DNA of 64,000 nucleotides from Jacaranda mimosifolia (GCA_018894105.1 CM032119.1:19175246-19239245), one strand, 5' to 3'. Counted from the stretch's first letter, positions 25,372-37,886 are shown. Program-made: numbers and translations. Notes: generated by a model from the sequence alone, not told the origin.

Positions 25372-27430
25372 TGATGAGGGTATAAACTGATTGGAGGTGT
25401 ATCAAGCTGTAATCCAATCCAATCGACCAAATGGGAGGTCGAGAAAATGACTGGGTGTTGTTAAGTCTATATTAGTATTAATTTTAATATCATGTTTAGC
25501 ACTTAACAAATAATTTTCTTGTTTAAAAAATTATAATTCCCTTGCTAATTGATGAAAATTTGGAATTACAGGAATATAAGTGGAAAACCTACAAAATGGG
25601 ACAAATTGACATAAGTTGGTGGGAATGCTGACAGGATGACACCTCATGATCTAATCAAGGATGGGTAGAAAAGTCTTTTTATTTATTCGAGTCATGTTCT
25701 AATCAAAAGACTCTTTTAATCAATTATAAATAGGCTTTTCAGACACTTAGTTAGGAGTGTTTTGGGATTTGCTATTTTGGATATTAGAAGTATCACGAGA
25801 ATTCGGGATTCGGAAGAGGACAAAGTGGAGATCAGATTCATCTAGGAATAGAGTTTCTTCTTCTCCCTTTGATTTTGTTTTTAATTCTGGATTTGAAAGG
25901 ATGTTTTGTTTTATTCATGTTTTGTTTGACAATTCAATCATGAACTAATTCGTTACTCTATGATTATGATGGATTCTTTTGAATAAATTGATGCATGATT
26001 TTCTTCCATGAAATTAATAGCGCTTAAGGTTATTTCTTCTATTGTATGCTTTTTCTATTTGATTGCCTAATCAACAGTCAAGTGCATATTTAACCCCTAA
26101 AGGAGTCTTGGAAAAGAAAATCTAGGGATTGATTAACAATAGAAGACCTTAGGATTAATTGTTCAACTTGATGAACTAATTAATTTGTGTTTAGGATAGG
26201 AATATACCTGCTTGCCCTAGGGAATTAGTTAAGTGGTACAACTTTATTCATAAGTTAGTTAATTCACATAGGAATATAGTGAATTGAATAAATTTTTAAT
26301 TGCGGGTAATTCGGAAGAACCTCTTAATTGCATAAGACTCAAAACTAATAACCTGTTATTAATTTCATATGGAGAAAATTATGTAATCAACTTATTCGAT
26401 TGATGAAATCATAATTCTAGACTTCTATATCCTGATAGAAATCTTAATCAGTACCTTTTTTCTTATTTTCATTAGTTTAGTTTTAATTCTTATTTGATTG
26501 ATTTTGTTTGAATAAAACAAGTGTGTGATAAATTAATAATTAGTAGCAAATACTCTAGTTCCTCGTGGGATCGACACTCTTCTCATCATTTTATTACTTG
26601 TTACGACACGTGCACTTGTATAACTATTTGCATTATTTATTTTGCACAACACAACCAACAGTTGTTATAACTGGGTTGAGTCCTGGAATCAATAGTATAT
26701 GTTAGGCTAGCCGAGGTGCCCTCGGCTAAGGCACTTCGATGCTCAAGTCAGTATGTAATTGACTAGAAGTTAGAGTAGCAAAGTGAGGGCTTCAAATAAT
26801 AATAACATACCTTACTGAAGGATGGCAATGGGGTATTTATAGCCTTTTTGGTAAGGTTGATATGTCCATAATGCCCTTGTGTATATAGAAAGAGCTTTTA
26901 TTGTTGCCTGAGGACCTTTAAGTCTTCTCCATTTTCTGTACTAATCCAGGTGGTGCCTCCTCCAGCTCCCTAGGACATGACGGTACATAGGAGGCGTACC
27001 CTACACTTGGCATAGTAGAAAATATGGTACTAGTAGTGGCACGCGTCATTAATGCAAAGGCACGCCACCTGTTAGAGCATTTAATGCGGTAGAGAGGCTA
27101 TCTCATGTGTTCGACCTCACAGGTTGAGGTGGACACTTGCGTGCGACTTATCTGCGTAGGCTCTGGTCGATCAGGTGGCACTCTATTGGGTTCAAATATT
27201 TCCCTGGCTAAGTGCTGAACAAACACCCTCGATCTGGTCGACCATATTTCGATCGACTGGGCAACGCGTCGATACTCATGCTAGCAGAAAGGCCTAGTAG
27301 GATTGGGTCCGATCGATAACTTGGTCGATTAATAATAAGTTGGGCATGATAAGTGATTGGGCTATTCCAAATCGTATCTTTTGCCTGATCAAGTGTTATT
27401 AGGTTAGGCCTGTTGGGCTATCCCATATCA
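25372..27430 (-). repeat. 3' LTR of element B, split by a solo LTR
   Basis: 25372-25458 and 26661-27430 together match 36835-37686 (TGATGAGxGTATAAACTGAT at one end, GGGCTATCxCATATCA at the other). The intervening 1.2 kb is foreign. Confidence 0.9.
25459..26660 (+). mobile_element. Solo LTR (Athila/Tat-like) inside the 3' LTR of element B
   Basis: A 1202 bp block, TGTTAAG...CCAACA, with TG/CA ends interrupts the LTR exactly where the other LTR reads GATGTTATAATTGGG. Flanking 5-mers are GGTGT and GTTGT (one mismatch). Inside are a TATA box (TATAAATAGG at about 25725) and near the right end CCTCGTGGGATCGACACTC plus ACTTGTATAAC, resembling the conserved 3' end of Athila/Ogre-type LTRs. No internal genes, hence a solo LTR. 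Confidence 0.75.
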
Positions 27431-27450
27431 TGAGCCCCCCCACTTTCAAT
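27431..27450 (-). other. Polypurine tract of element B
   Basis: The minus strand reads TTGAAAGTGGGGGGGCTCA directly before the 3' LTR start TGATATGGG. This fits the plus-strand primer of reverse transcription. Confidence 0.75.
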
Positions 27451-27834
27451 TCCTGATCTGATCTACGAGAAGGAATGGAAAGTAGTTGATTTGCGAGAAA
27501 CTGGAAATACTCAATGAGATCTTCAACATGCCGGTAACGTTTAGATTTCAAAAGTCAACCAGGGTTTTAATACATTTAATGTGACTGTTACGTTGGGCAG
27601 TATGGAAAGGTAACCGGCAGATGTGTAATTAATAACCTGTAATCGGTCGATTTAGCTAGTTGAGTTACCCACTGACTGAAGCTTATAATTATGTGTGGTG
27701 AAAACTTTCATTTTACACTTTCACAACATCACGTGAGGTCGAAACTGATGTTTTATTGTGTTTTCTGCTTATCGAGTTTTGCCTTAAACTTGCTAACCAT
27801 GTAAGTCCTCTGCAATCTCTGAGCGAGTTTTATT

Positions 27835-30271
27835 TTGTTTTACCTCAATCGTATTATTTTGCCAATCATGTTGGGAATATTTGGTAAAGATGTTAGTCAA
27901 GGGAGTAATAGTGAGGCTACCCAGTCGGATGCGGATTCGACCCAGGTGGGGCATGGCTCAACTAGCGAGTCCAACGATTCTTCTAGCGATAGCTCAGCTT
28001 CTTCAAGCTCTTTGAGTAATACTCGAGGTGATGTTGGGGTTGGCACTAGGCCTAGTCAGATTCCTATGTCTCGTGGTTGGTTATTCACGCCCGACCACTA
28101 CAGTGAAATTATATCCAAGACTACAACCAGTGAACTTGAGTTGTTTAGGCAATTGTATCATATTCCCCCGAGGTTCGAGTTGATCACCCCTGGACCCACT
28201 GATAGAATGCACTGACCACATATTGAGTGCATAACTGTATTAGAGGAGGCCTTGAAGTGTGGACTTAGGTTTCCCCTTGCCCAGCCTATAGTCTACTTTT
28301 GACAGGTCTTCAAGTTTGCATAACTCAATTCTTTTCGAACTGCTTCTTAACCTTATACAGTTTTGTTGTTCTTATAGATATACACGACCAGCCACCCACT
28401 TTCATAAACTTTTCCAACCTCTTCCACCTCCTGATGTCCCAAAAGTTAGGCAGTACCGAGGAGTTGGGCTTTTATTAGCTCACGGCCTGCCCTCGTCGAA
28501 AGTTTCTAGTGACTCCCTCATCGTCGCATGGTCAAGAGTGGAAGAAACATTATTTTTTTTGTTCGGGCTCCTGAGGGGTCAATTTTAATATACCTAAAGG
28601 GTAGTTGAGAGGTCATGTCGAAATGCCAGTACATGAGAACCTCACTTGGCCCAGTACTTTCATTCGCGACCTAATTTAGTTTAGGCAAATGGAGGCGTCG
28701 GGGTATATTGAGGAGAAAAACATGGTACTGGTAGGCTTATCGCCTGCCCAACTGGGTCTATCTGCTAACACTCGACTACGTAGATACTGCAGTCGACTTG
28801 ATTTATTTAAAATTTTATTTGCTCTTTTTAGTCGATTCTAATTTGTTTGTTTTGTTATCTCTTTTCAGATCGAGAGGAAATCATCAATTACACTCGACAG
28901 TAGGTGATGGCTCATCAATAGAGCATGCAAGAGTGCTACCAAGTGGGCACCGATCGAGAGGCTACTCCTCAGGCTGCTCCACAACCGTATACAATTGTGC
29001 CTGCCCCTACTTCTCAACCAACCCGACCAACTCCCATCGGGACCAGCAGCCCCTCAGCTCAACAAAAAAGGCCGGCCATCAAGCAATCTGGACCTACCTA
29101 AAAGAATACTGCTACCGATAAAGGAAAAGGCAAAGTTGGGGCGTCGAACCAACCAATTGGCATTGATCTCTTCAGGCCTCATCCTGACAATGACCTGTTC
29201 CTGCTGCCAAGATTTCCTTCTCCCCAATTCAGGGCTGAAATTGGGGTATAGAATTCTTTGTCGATGATGTCGACCGGGGCTGCGCCCCTTAAGGTGATAA
29301 TGGTCGAACTCTTCATGTTCGACTAGAAGAAGATGATAGAGTTGAGCCAGCTAAGAGCTCTAAAGGCTCTGGCTTACCATTATAATATGGTAAGTGTCAG
29401 GTTGATTTTTACTTACTTTTCCCAAATTTCTATTCAAATATCTCAACTGAACTTGTTCGCATTACAGGTCAACCAGTTAGGTTACCACTTGTAACGGAGC
29501 TCGGAGTTGGCCTTTGGTGATCGAGAGGAGCTCTAGAGAGAGCAAAGTGAAATAGAGGTGACCAAGACCCAACTCTACTCTGCATAGTCGAGTATCGAGT
29601 AGTTGCGGAAGCTCAGATTGGAGGATGAGGCCTCGTACAATATTGGTCGAACGCATGGGTACAACAACGCAATTACGTACACTTGCGATGAATCTTTCAA
29701 GCTGCTCCTGGGCATTCGAAGAGAGGCTGTGTAGTAGTTCATGCTATGCTCGGCATTCCAAGATACCAGCATTGTCTTCTCAATCGACGATGCAAAAGAG
29801 GCCTTTGAGAAGGCTACAAAGTAGCTCGAGTTCCTGGGCTATCAAATCCGTCTTGAAGACCAAGAGTGACTCAATCCAATGCAAACAAAGTTGCTCTAGG
29901 ACTATCCCGACCTCCCACCGATCAAACAGAATGCTACTGTAGTCGAAGCTGTCGTTGCTCCCTATACCGAGGTGGTCCAAGCCTAAGTAGCCAGCGAATT
30001 TGACTTTACCAACAACTATGCATTCAATATCAGGGATGGCAAAGTCAACGTAGTTGTCTTCTTCCCGCCAGTTGAGCACACTTTTCTTACCAATGGAGTA
30101 GGGCTATCTCGGCCAGTGTCTGCACTTCAGCCAGCACCTATTGCGATGCTTGAGCAAAAGGTCGAGGGCCCTTCCACTGTTATGCCAGTATCCTTAGGTG
30201 ACAAGCTTGACCGCGTTATCAACGAGGCGGCAACTAAAGTAGTAAGAGGGGAAAGAGCAGGGTCGAGCTGA
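27835..30271 (+). pseudogene. Antisense additional ORF (PF04195-like) of element B
   Basis: Transcribed opposite to gag-pol, beginning near the 3' LTR with ATG at 27868 or upstream in the same frame. There is a Ser/Asp-rich N-terminus (27900-28040), then SRGWLFTPDHYSE...ELELFRQLYHIPPRFELITP and HIECITVLEEALKCGLRFPL, which match the pattern of the plant 'putative gypsy type transposon' domain. A Ser/Pro-rich linker follows, then a helical C-terminal part (29300-29990). A GT-AG intron is likely between about 29391 and 29468 (ATATG|GTAAGT; ATTACAG|GTC). At least eight in-frame stops, mostly TAG where CAG would be expected, inactivate it. The matching ORF in element A is at 10887-12621. Confidence 0.65.
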
Positions 30272-30279
30272 GGCTCCAG

Positions 30280-31250
30280 CTATCTTTGTTCATTTTATTT
30301 GATTTGAATCTGTTCGCCTTGCAAGGCGTTTTGATGTAACTGGATTATTTTTGCGATAATTTAGTTGAATATTTTTAGTTTATGCAATGAATTTTTTGTA
30401 CATTTTTATATTGTCGAATCGTTTCCTTTCCGTTTATGATTTCATTTATGTCAATTGTTTGCGACCATGGTTAACAAAGTGAACATTTGGCCTTCAAATA
30501 ACCGGTTGAAAGACACAATCTTTGAAAGAAAATAAGTAATGTTTAATTGCTTTAGAATCAAGTTAATGGTAGATTACGAGATCGACCTATAAGGAACAAT
30601 TGAACAAGTCTAATGATATTGAATCTGACTTGACTAGCAAATTTTGAAATGGCATTCGTCTCAAGGCTTTCTTCACCATCAAATGAACTTGTTTAATGCC
30701 ATGGTAATCATGGATCTTTATTAAATTATGAATCTTGATCGACATCTGTGTTGCTTGATTATGATGATCGAGTGGGGGTCGATTTAAGATGCGTTCGATA
30801 ATATAGTTGATTATAAATAATTTGCTCTTTCATCATCTTTGGCTGAAGGCCAAGTTTAATGATGAGGTTATGTTGGAGTTCAACAATACTGTTTAGGCTC
30901 GAAGCCGTAACTTACGGTTTAAAACCATTTTACTATTAACTTTGGAGTTGACTTTAAATGATCAACTCATTTTTAGTTTGGGCTTGGAGCCACAACTTAC
31001 AGTTTGGAACTGTTGTGGGGTCGAGTATGGGGTCGACGTTTAACGATCCACTCATTTATAGATTTGGCCTAGAAGCCTTAGTTGTTGGCGGTTTGAAACC
31101 AACCCAGGGTCAACTACGAGGCCGACATAAATGATCAACTTGTTTATTAATTTATGCTAGAAGCCTTAGTTTGCTTGTGTGAGCAAATAGCTGTAAAAAC
31201 ATAAGTAAGTTTTATTGATCTGGAATCATATTTCAGTACAATCGAGTAGA
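30280..31250. other. Spacer of element B between antisense ORF and integrase end
   Basis: No coding sequence seen. It includes the tandem repeat at 30893-31165 and looks like the untranslated 3' region typical of Tat elements. Confidence 0.5.
30893..31165. repeat. Three degenerate ~90-bp tandem units
   Basis: GGCTxGAAGCC...TTAxGGTTTxxAACC...GTCGAxxxTxxATGATCAACT recurs about every 85-95 bp starting near 30894, 30983 and 31067. Diverged by about 25%. Confidence 0.6.
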
Positions 31251-31263
31251 GATCTTAGTCTCT

Positions 31264-34200
31264 TTACACATAGAATTTCTTCAAGTTCAGTGCGTTCCAT
31301 GGTCGAGGGAGCTCATTGACGTTCATGTCCGCTAGTCAATAGGAATTGTGCTTCGCTACTTTGACCACCGAGTACAGGCCCTCCCACTTCGGATTGATTT
31401 ACCCACATTCTTCGAAACTTCAACTTTTTGAAGGATGAGGTCCCCTACTTTGAAGCTCTTGGTTAGACTCCCTTGTTGTAATGCTTGGTCATCTTCGACC
31501 TGTATCTTTGCATTGTTATGTGCGCTTGCTGGTGTAGTTCGTCGATCATTTCGAGGTCGAATCTTCTTTCCGACTCATTCTTGATTGGGTTGTAATGGAT
31601 TACTCGAGTTGTTTGATCAATTCTGTCAGAACAACTGCCTCTGACTTGTAGACTAGACTGTACAGACTGTGACCTGTGACAGTTCGAGTGATAGTTCCAT
31701 ATGCCCACAGCACCCTAGAGAGGTCGTTCGCCCAACTCACTCTGGATTCTTCAAGTCGAGCCTTGAGGTGGTATAAGATAATTTTGTTGGATCCTTCAGA
31801 CAATGAGACGCAGTTCCCGACTGAATCAAAGTGTTGTCGAATTCCCAGGCTTTCGTACCAGTTCCTTGTGCTCCTACTTTGGAACTGCGTCCCATTATTT
31901 GATATCAATACTTTAGGCAAATCAGAACGACAGATCATATTTTTTCACACGAAACTTTTAATGGCCGTGTCGATTATCTTCGAGATTGCCTCTACTTTAA
32001 CCAATTTTGTGAAGTACTCGATCGCAATGATCGTGAACTTTCTCTGGCTTGTGGTATTTGGGAAGGAGCTGACTATATCTATCCCTCACTAGTCGAATGG
32101 CCATGTGATCTGAATGGGCACTAGGGTTGATGCAGGCTAGTGAGGTATGTTGGAGTCGACCTGGCAAGATGGGCATTTTTTGGCGAAGTCAACAACGTCG
32201 TTCAGCAAAGTTGGCCAAAAATACCCATGTTTGATGATCTTGTAGGCCAAATATCGTCCTCCAGAGCGATTACCTTAGATTCCTGAATGGGCTTCTTACA
32301 AGACATCCCAAGCCTGCACTGGTGTTAAACACCTCAATGGTGGTCCTGAAACTGATCTTCTATAAAGCTAGCCATGGTCATCAAGAGAAAACTTCACCAC
32401 TCAACCTCTGAGTCTGCGTGCTTGTGCCTTGTCTTCAAGAACTTTCCCTTCTTTTAAGTAAGCTTTTATTTCATCCTGCCATGAGAGAGTTGCCTCTTGG
32501 ATTTGCCTGACTAGGTTCTAGTCGAGACCACCAACAGTGGGTTTTTTGGCGACTAGAAATATGATAGTTCTGTCCCTAGTTCCCTTAGTGGAGCTGGCAA
32601 ATTTTGATAAGGCATCTGTATTTCGTTTTCTAATCGAGGGACTTGGCTGAGGGTGAATTTTTTGCACTGTTGCTATAACTTTTTGACTTTAGCCAGGTAT
32701 CTACTCATCATAGCTTCCTTAGCTTCAAAGTTTCCTTTGAACTATTCTGCGACCAACTGAGAATCGGTGATGGCTGCCAACTGTTCGACTCCTTTATCGA
32801 TGGCCATCCTCATACCAGCAAGAAAGGCCTCGTATCTGCTTCATTGTTGGTGAAAAGGTAATCGAGTCTAATTGCAAAGTCATACTTTTCGGCTTGTGGA
32901 AAGCGTAGAGAAATACCTATTCTTCCCCTTGAGGAAGTCACCAAGTTATCAACATACAAAGTCCAAACGAGGGAATATTGCTCGAGTTGGTTGAGAAGAT
33001 CGAGTCTCTCTATGATAAAGTCTGCTAACACTAGGCCTTTATTGAAGTTTAAGGTTCGAAGGTAATATCGAACTCCCCAACTCAATGGCCCATTTCGTCA
33101 ATCTCCTGGATGTATTTAGCTTTGATAATACTTGCTTCAACAATTGATTCTTTAAAATAACAATGGAGTGAGATTGGAAGTAGGGTCTCAGTTTCCTGGC
33201 TGTAGTGACCAAACCAAGGGCAAAATTTTCGATCTCCAGATAATTGTGCTTCGGGCCTTGCAAAGCTTTGCTGCTATAATACACAGGTCGATAGGTACCA
33301 TTTCTGGTCGAGCCAAAACTGAATTGATTGCTGCCGAGGAGACTACCAAATAAATATGCAAAACCTCTCCAACCTCTGGCTTAGCTAGCATTGGGGGTGT
33401 TGATAGGTATTATTTCAGTTCGACCAGGGCCTGGTCGCATTGCTCCATCCACTGGAACTTCCTCGCATTCCTAAGGATTTTGAAGAACGATAGGCTTTTA
33501 TCAGCTAGTTGTGCAATGAAACGTCCCAAAGTTATAATTCTCTCGACCAGGCTCTGGACGTCTCTAACTGTTTGAGAAAGTGTGATGTCCAAGATTGCTT
33601 GGATCTTTTGTGGGTTTGCTTCGATACCTAGCTGACTAACCATATAACCCAAAAACTTTCCTCCTTTCACCCCGAACGTGCACTTATGAGGATTAAGTTT
33701 CATGCTGAATGCTCGCAATATTGAAAATGTATAGCTGAGGTCGACTAAGTGATTTTGTTCTTTTCTATTTTGACAATCATGTCGTTGACATATACTTCCA
33801 TGGTCTTACCAATCTCATTTTTGAACATAAAGTTCACAAGTCTCTAGTAGGTTGCATCTGCATTTTTGAGCCCAAAAGGCATGACCAGAAAATAGTATGC
33901 ACCATTGGGGACCATAAAAGAGGTCTTATCATTGTCCTTGGGGGCCATGAAAATTTGATAATGACCCTGGAAAGCATCCATCATACTTAAAAGATCACAC
34001 CAAGCAGTAGCATCAACTAATAAATCTATGTGAGGCAACGGATAAGGATATTTAGGACAAGCTTTATTCAAATCGGTAAAATCATTACATATTCGCCATT
34101 TTTTCTCATTTTTAGGGACAAGGACTATATTATAAAGCCAACTTCGGTATTGAATTTCTATAATGTATCATATCTCTAAAAGCTTCTTGACCTTCTCTTC

Positions 34201-35126
34201 GATAATTTGGCATATTTCGGCATTAAAGGTTTTGGTCTTCTACTTGACTGGCTTGTATGAGGGATCCATGTTTAGACGGTGAGCGATGATGCTGGGGTCG
34301 ATTCCTTGTAGGTCAACAGCTTTCCAAGAAAAGACATCAACATTCTTTCTCAAGAAATCGACCATCAAGCACTCCATGCTACTGCCAAGATCAGTCCCAA
34401 TTATGGTGGTCTTGCCGAGGTTCCCTAGCTCGACAAGACCACCTTGAACTCCCCGACGGGCTCGACCTTGGTCTCTTCAAGCTTTCTCTTCTTATTTTGT
34501 TGTCCTTTCTCAGGTTCTGTTATGGGGATGTCCCCCGAAGGTTTTAATTTTGGTCGAGCCTTCTATTCATTTACTTCGACCGAGATTGTGTAACAGCACC
34601 AAGCTTCTTTCATATCGCAGAGAAGTTCGCTAGTTCCAGTGGCTATCAAAAACTTGACTTTCATGTGGTAGGTTGAGACTATGGCTTTGAAATCATTCAG
34701 TACTGGTCGCCCAATAATGGCAATGTAAGCAAAAAGTGCATCAACGACCAGGTAGTTAACTATGAGCGTCATTCATCGAGGGGCATCTCCAAATGAAGTG
34801 GACAAGTTTATGGAACCTTCAGGAACGATCTTCGACCCCCCAAATCTGACCAGTAAGGTATGCACAGGCTCAAATTTCAGCTTCCCCATATTCATTCTCT
34901 TCAGCATCGACAAGAAAATTATGTTTGTGAAGCTACCATTGTCGACCAACACCTTCTTGACGTCAAAGTTGACTATCTCAACAAATACCACAAGGGAGCA
35001 ATCTAGCTTGTTATCAACAGCTTGATTATCAATATACGAGAGGTTGGCATCAAAAAAAGAGATTGGTTCTGCGCTGGTTGAGAACTGGAAGACTATTTCA
35101 ATCGGGGATAATTTGGTCAACTTCAA
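31264..35126 (-). pseudogene. pol: pol (PR-RT-RNase H-INT) of Ty3 element B (decayed)
   Basis: Minus-strand order from 35126: protease (VLVDNGSFTNIIF near 34970, so the D-S-G reads D-N-G); RT (MNKACPKYPYPLPHIDLLVD at 34071, MPFGLKNADATY then TAG at 33844-33846; the YVDD box reads YVND near 33790); RNase H (33390-32810); integrase (32300-31264) with GIDIV (first Asp kept, about 32070), ISNNGTQF (second Asp lost to Asn, about 31900), and the C-terminal PRPWNALNLKKFYV motif ending at a stop at 31264. Three active sites carry changes that fit G-to-A transitions. It is non-functional. Confidence 0.85.
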
Positions 35127-35132
35127 CCTCCT

Positions 35133-36820
35133 TTAGTTCTGCCTTCTTGCTAATTTGGAGTCCCCTATAGTTGGGTCTCTAGCAATGGTATCAATCACTC
35201 CCCTGATGGGTGGGCGGGGGGTCATGGGTAGGCTTTTTTCCTTTATCTTCTTTCCTCGGGCTAATCGACCTTTCTTTATAGGGAGTCTGGTCGGTTTGGC
35301 CCGTCTCTTATCAGGCTCTCTCATCAACAAATTTCTTCAAATGCCCTTGACGAATCAGCCTCTCAATTTCATCATGCAAATTAAAACAGTCCTATGTGTC
35401 ATGGCCTTTTTGCTTATGGAAGTGATAGTATTTTTTAGATCTTTTCATCGCTTTAATCTAGGTCAACTTCCTAGGCTTTTTAAGAAGGTTTTCGTGCTAA
35501 ATGGAAAACAACACCTCCTTTCTGGCAGTGTTCAATAGGGTGTAGTTGTGAAAATGCTTGATCAAATATCGATGACCATCTTTGTGCTGGCGGTCATCTT
35601 TCTCTTTAGCCTTCTTCTTATCACTGTCCGGATTGTTATATTTAAGTTTGTTCATGTCCTCCTAGGTCATGTATCTCTCTGCAAGGTCAAGCAATTCCTC
35701 CATTATCCTTGGTCACTCTCAGACTAGTGCATTAGCGCATTCTTTATGCCGGAGGCCTAAAAAGAGCACGTTAATCAAAAACTTAATTCTGTGATTGTCG
35801 ATCTTCAAAACCTCTGTGTTGAATCTGGTGAAAAAGTCTTGAAGGGACTCTCCCTCGTTTTGCTTAACTGTGTGTAAGTGGGTATTGGGGAGCTTTGCCT
35901 TCCGTCGACTAGCAAACTATTGGAAGAACTTGTCACAAAGCTGGTCATAAGAATAAATCGACGCCGATTCCAATTTGACAAACCAATTGAGCGCAATTCC
36001 TTCAAATGTGGTAACTAGTATTTTGGCGTGGATGAACTCATTATGCCCGTGGAGTTGTATCATGTGCTCAAACTGTAATAGGTGTTTGTTCGTGTCCGAT
36101 GAGCCATCATACCTGGGCAAACTTGTGGGAACCTTGGCATCGATAACTATGCGTTCATCAATTATCTCTTGCACAAATAACGATGCCCACTCTTGACGAA
36201 GCCTACGAGCACCATCATAATGAGGGTTCCTCTTAGAGTTCCTCCTTGAAATCTCTTCCAAACACCTGTTTAGCTATTGTACTTGGTGGGATACTTCTTT
36301 CCATTCTTCTTGATCAGTCTAGGAAAGATTTTTGTTCGTCTGAGGTCTTAGGCGCTTGACCCTATCATGCTGTAGGACTCGAATGGGTCGAGCGAAGTGA
36401 TCTACCAAATCGAAAACTTCTTTTTGAGGGTTAGGTCGAGGTTCCTCCCATGGGAATTATCCTGGGCTATCCTCTCGTCGAGTAGGGGGACGTCTGGCCT
36501 CTAGTATGACCCTCTCATCTCTTGGGGGGCTCTCATCATGTTGTGAAGGTTGGGGAGTGGCACTAGAAGCTAGGCCAGGCTGATTGTTATTTCGGTTGAG
36601 GGTAGTTGACAACTGAGCTGAGATTTGGGCTGATATATGCTCGCTTATCAGCTGCATGAGCTGGGGTATAGTTAGGATGACTACTTGTACTGGCTGGGAC
36701 CTGGGTCCAACCACATCTAGTTCTTGTTGGGGTCGAGGATGAGGGGTTAGGGATCTTTTGTTCTCCGCTCTCTTAGAATCAACTCGCCTTGTGATCTCGA
36801 TTACAGACTCAAGTTTCCCA
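35133..36820 (-). pseudogene. gag: gag of Ty3 element B (decayed)
   Basis: An N-terminal Pro/Gln/Arg-rich segment (36820-36460) is followed by a capsid-type segment at 36261-35917 (KVPTSLPRYDGSSDTNKHLL...HAKILVTTFEGIALNWFVKL), which follows the plant retrotrans_gag pattern. Nearer the C-terminus (about 35430-35330) is a YHFHKQKGHDT...HDEIERLIRQGHL segment like that of element A. Several stops and frame shifts are present. Confidence 0.75.
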
Positions 36821-36834
36821 CAGACGATGCCAAA
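36815..36834 (-). other. Primer-binding-site region of element B
   Basis: On the minus strand the 5' LTR end ...CTCATCA is followed by TTTGGCATCGTCTGTGGGAA, the same type of primer-site sequence as in element A. Confidence 0.65.
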
Positions 36835-37686
36835 TGATGAGAGTATAAACTGATTGGAGGTGTATCGGGCTGTGATCCAATCCAATCAACTAGATGGGAG
36901 GTTGAGGAAACGACTGGATGTTATAATTGGGTTGAGTCCAATAGCACACGTCAGGCTAGCCGAGATGCCCTCAACTAAGGCACTCCGATGCTCAAGTCAG
37001 TATGTAATCGACTAGAAGTTAGAGCAACAGAGTGAGGGCTTTAAGTAATAATGGCATGCCTTGCTGAATGGTGGCAATGGGGTATTTATAGTCTTTCTGA
37101 TGAGGTTGATATGTCTACAATGCCCTTCTGTATATAGGAAGGGCCTTTGTCTTTGCCTAAGGACCTTTAAATCTTTTCCATTTTGTGTACTACTCCAGGT
37201 GGCACCTCCTCTAGCTCCCCAGGACATGGCTCCTGGCGGTACACAAGAGGCGTGCCCTACTTCTGGTGTGGCAAAAAAAGTGGTACTGGTGGTGGCACAC
37301 ATCATTAATACGGAGGCACGCCGCCTGTCAGAGCATTTAATGCGGTAGAGAGGCTGTCTCGTGTGTTCGACCTCGCAAGTCGGGGTGGACACTTGCCTGC
37401 GAGTTATCTGCGCAAGCTCTGGTCAACAAGGTGGCACTCTATTAGGTTCAAATATCTCCCTAGCTAAGTGCTGAACAAACACCCTTGATCTGGTTGACTA
37501 TATTTCGATCGACTGGGCAAGGTGTCGATACTCATGCTAGTGGAAAGGCCCATTGGGATTGGGTTCAGTCGATAACCTGGTCGATTAACAATGAGTTGGG
37601 CCTGATAGGTAATTGGGTTGTTCCAAATCATATCTTTTGTCTAGTCGAGTGTGATTAGCTTGTGTCTGTTGGGCTATCTCATATCA
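36835..37686 (-). repeat. 5' LTR of element B
   Basis: An 852 bp LTR, TGATATGAGATAGCCC...CTCATCA in the element's orientation, matching 25372-25458 plus 26661-27430. Confidence 0.9.
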
Positions 37687-37691
37687 ATGTC

Positions 37692-37886
37692 AATCAAACA
37701 TCTAATAGTTAAGGTCATAAAAACTTTCCAACATAATAATATTTACAAGCAGACAAGCCCTAAAATAAATGAAACCTAAAAAGGCGAAATTTAAAGTAAT
37801 AATGTAATACCATTAATTATCAATTATTATTTAAAAAAATAATATAAAAATTATTATTATTATTATTTTATATGAAAAATGTCTTA
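37692..37886. other. Short host spacer between element B and the MULE
   Basis: 195 bp of AT-rich DNA with TTATTATTATTA-type runs; nothing recognised. Confidence 0.6.

Larger units (their letters stand above)
25372..37686 (-). mobile_element. Ty3/gypsy LTR retrotransposon, Tat-like (element B)
   Basis: LTRs lie at 36835-37686 (5', in the element's minus orientation) and 25372-27430 (3', enlarged by an inserted solo LTR). Flanking 5-mers ATGTT (25367-25371) and ATGTC (37687-37691) differ by one transition and are the likely target duplication. Internally, on the minus strand: primer site, gag, protease, RT, RNase H and integrase. An antisense ORF on the plus strand lies between integrase and 3' LTR. 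Numerous stops show it is inactive. Confidence 0.9.

Noticed and set aside
31676..32092. 138-codon plus-strand ORF
   Set aside because: It is the shadow of the integrase of element B on the minus strand.
4132..37686. Integrated pararetrovirus (caulimovirus-type) sequence as the source of the RT domains
   Set aside because: LTRs, an integrase after RNase H and no movement-protein-like region identify them as Ty3/gypsy retrotransposons.
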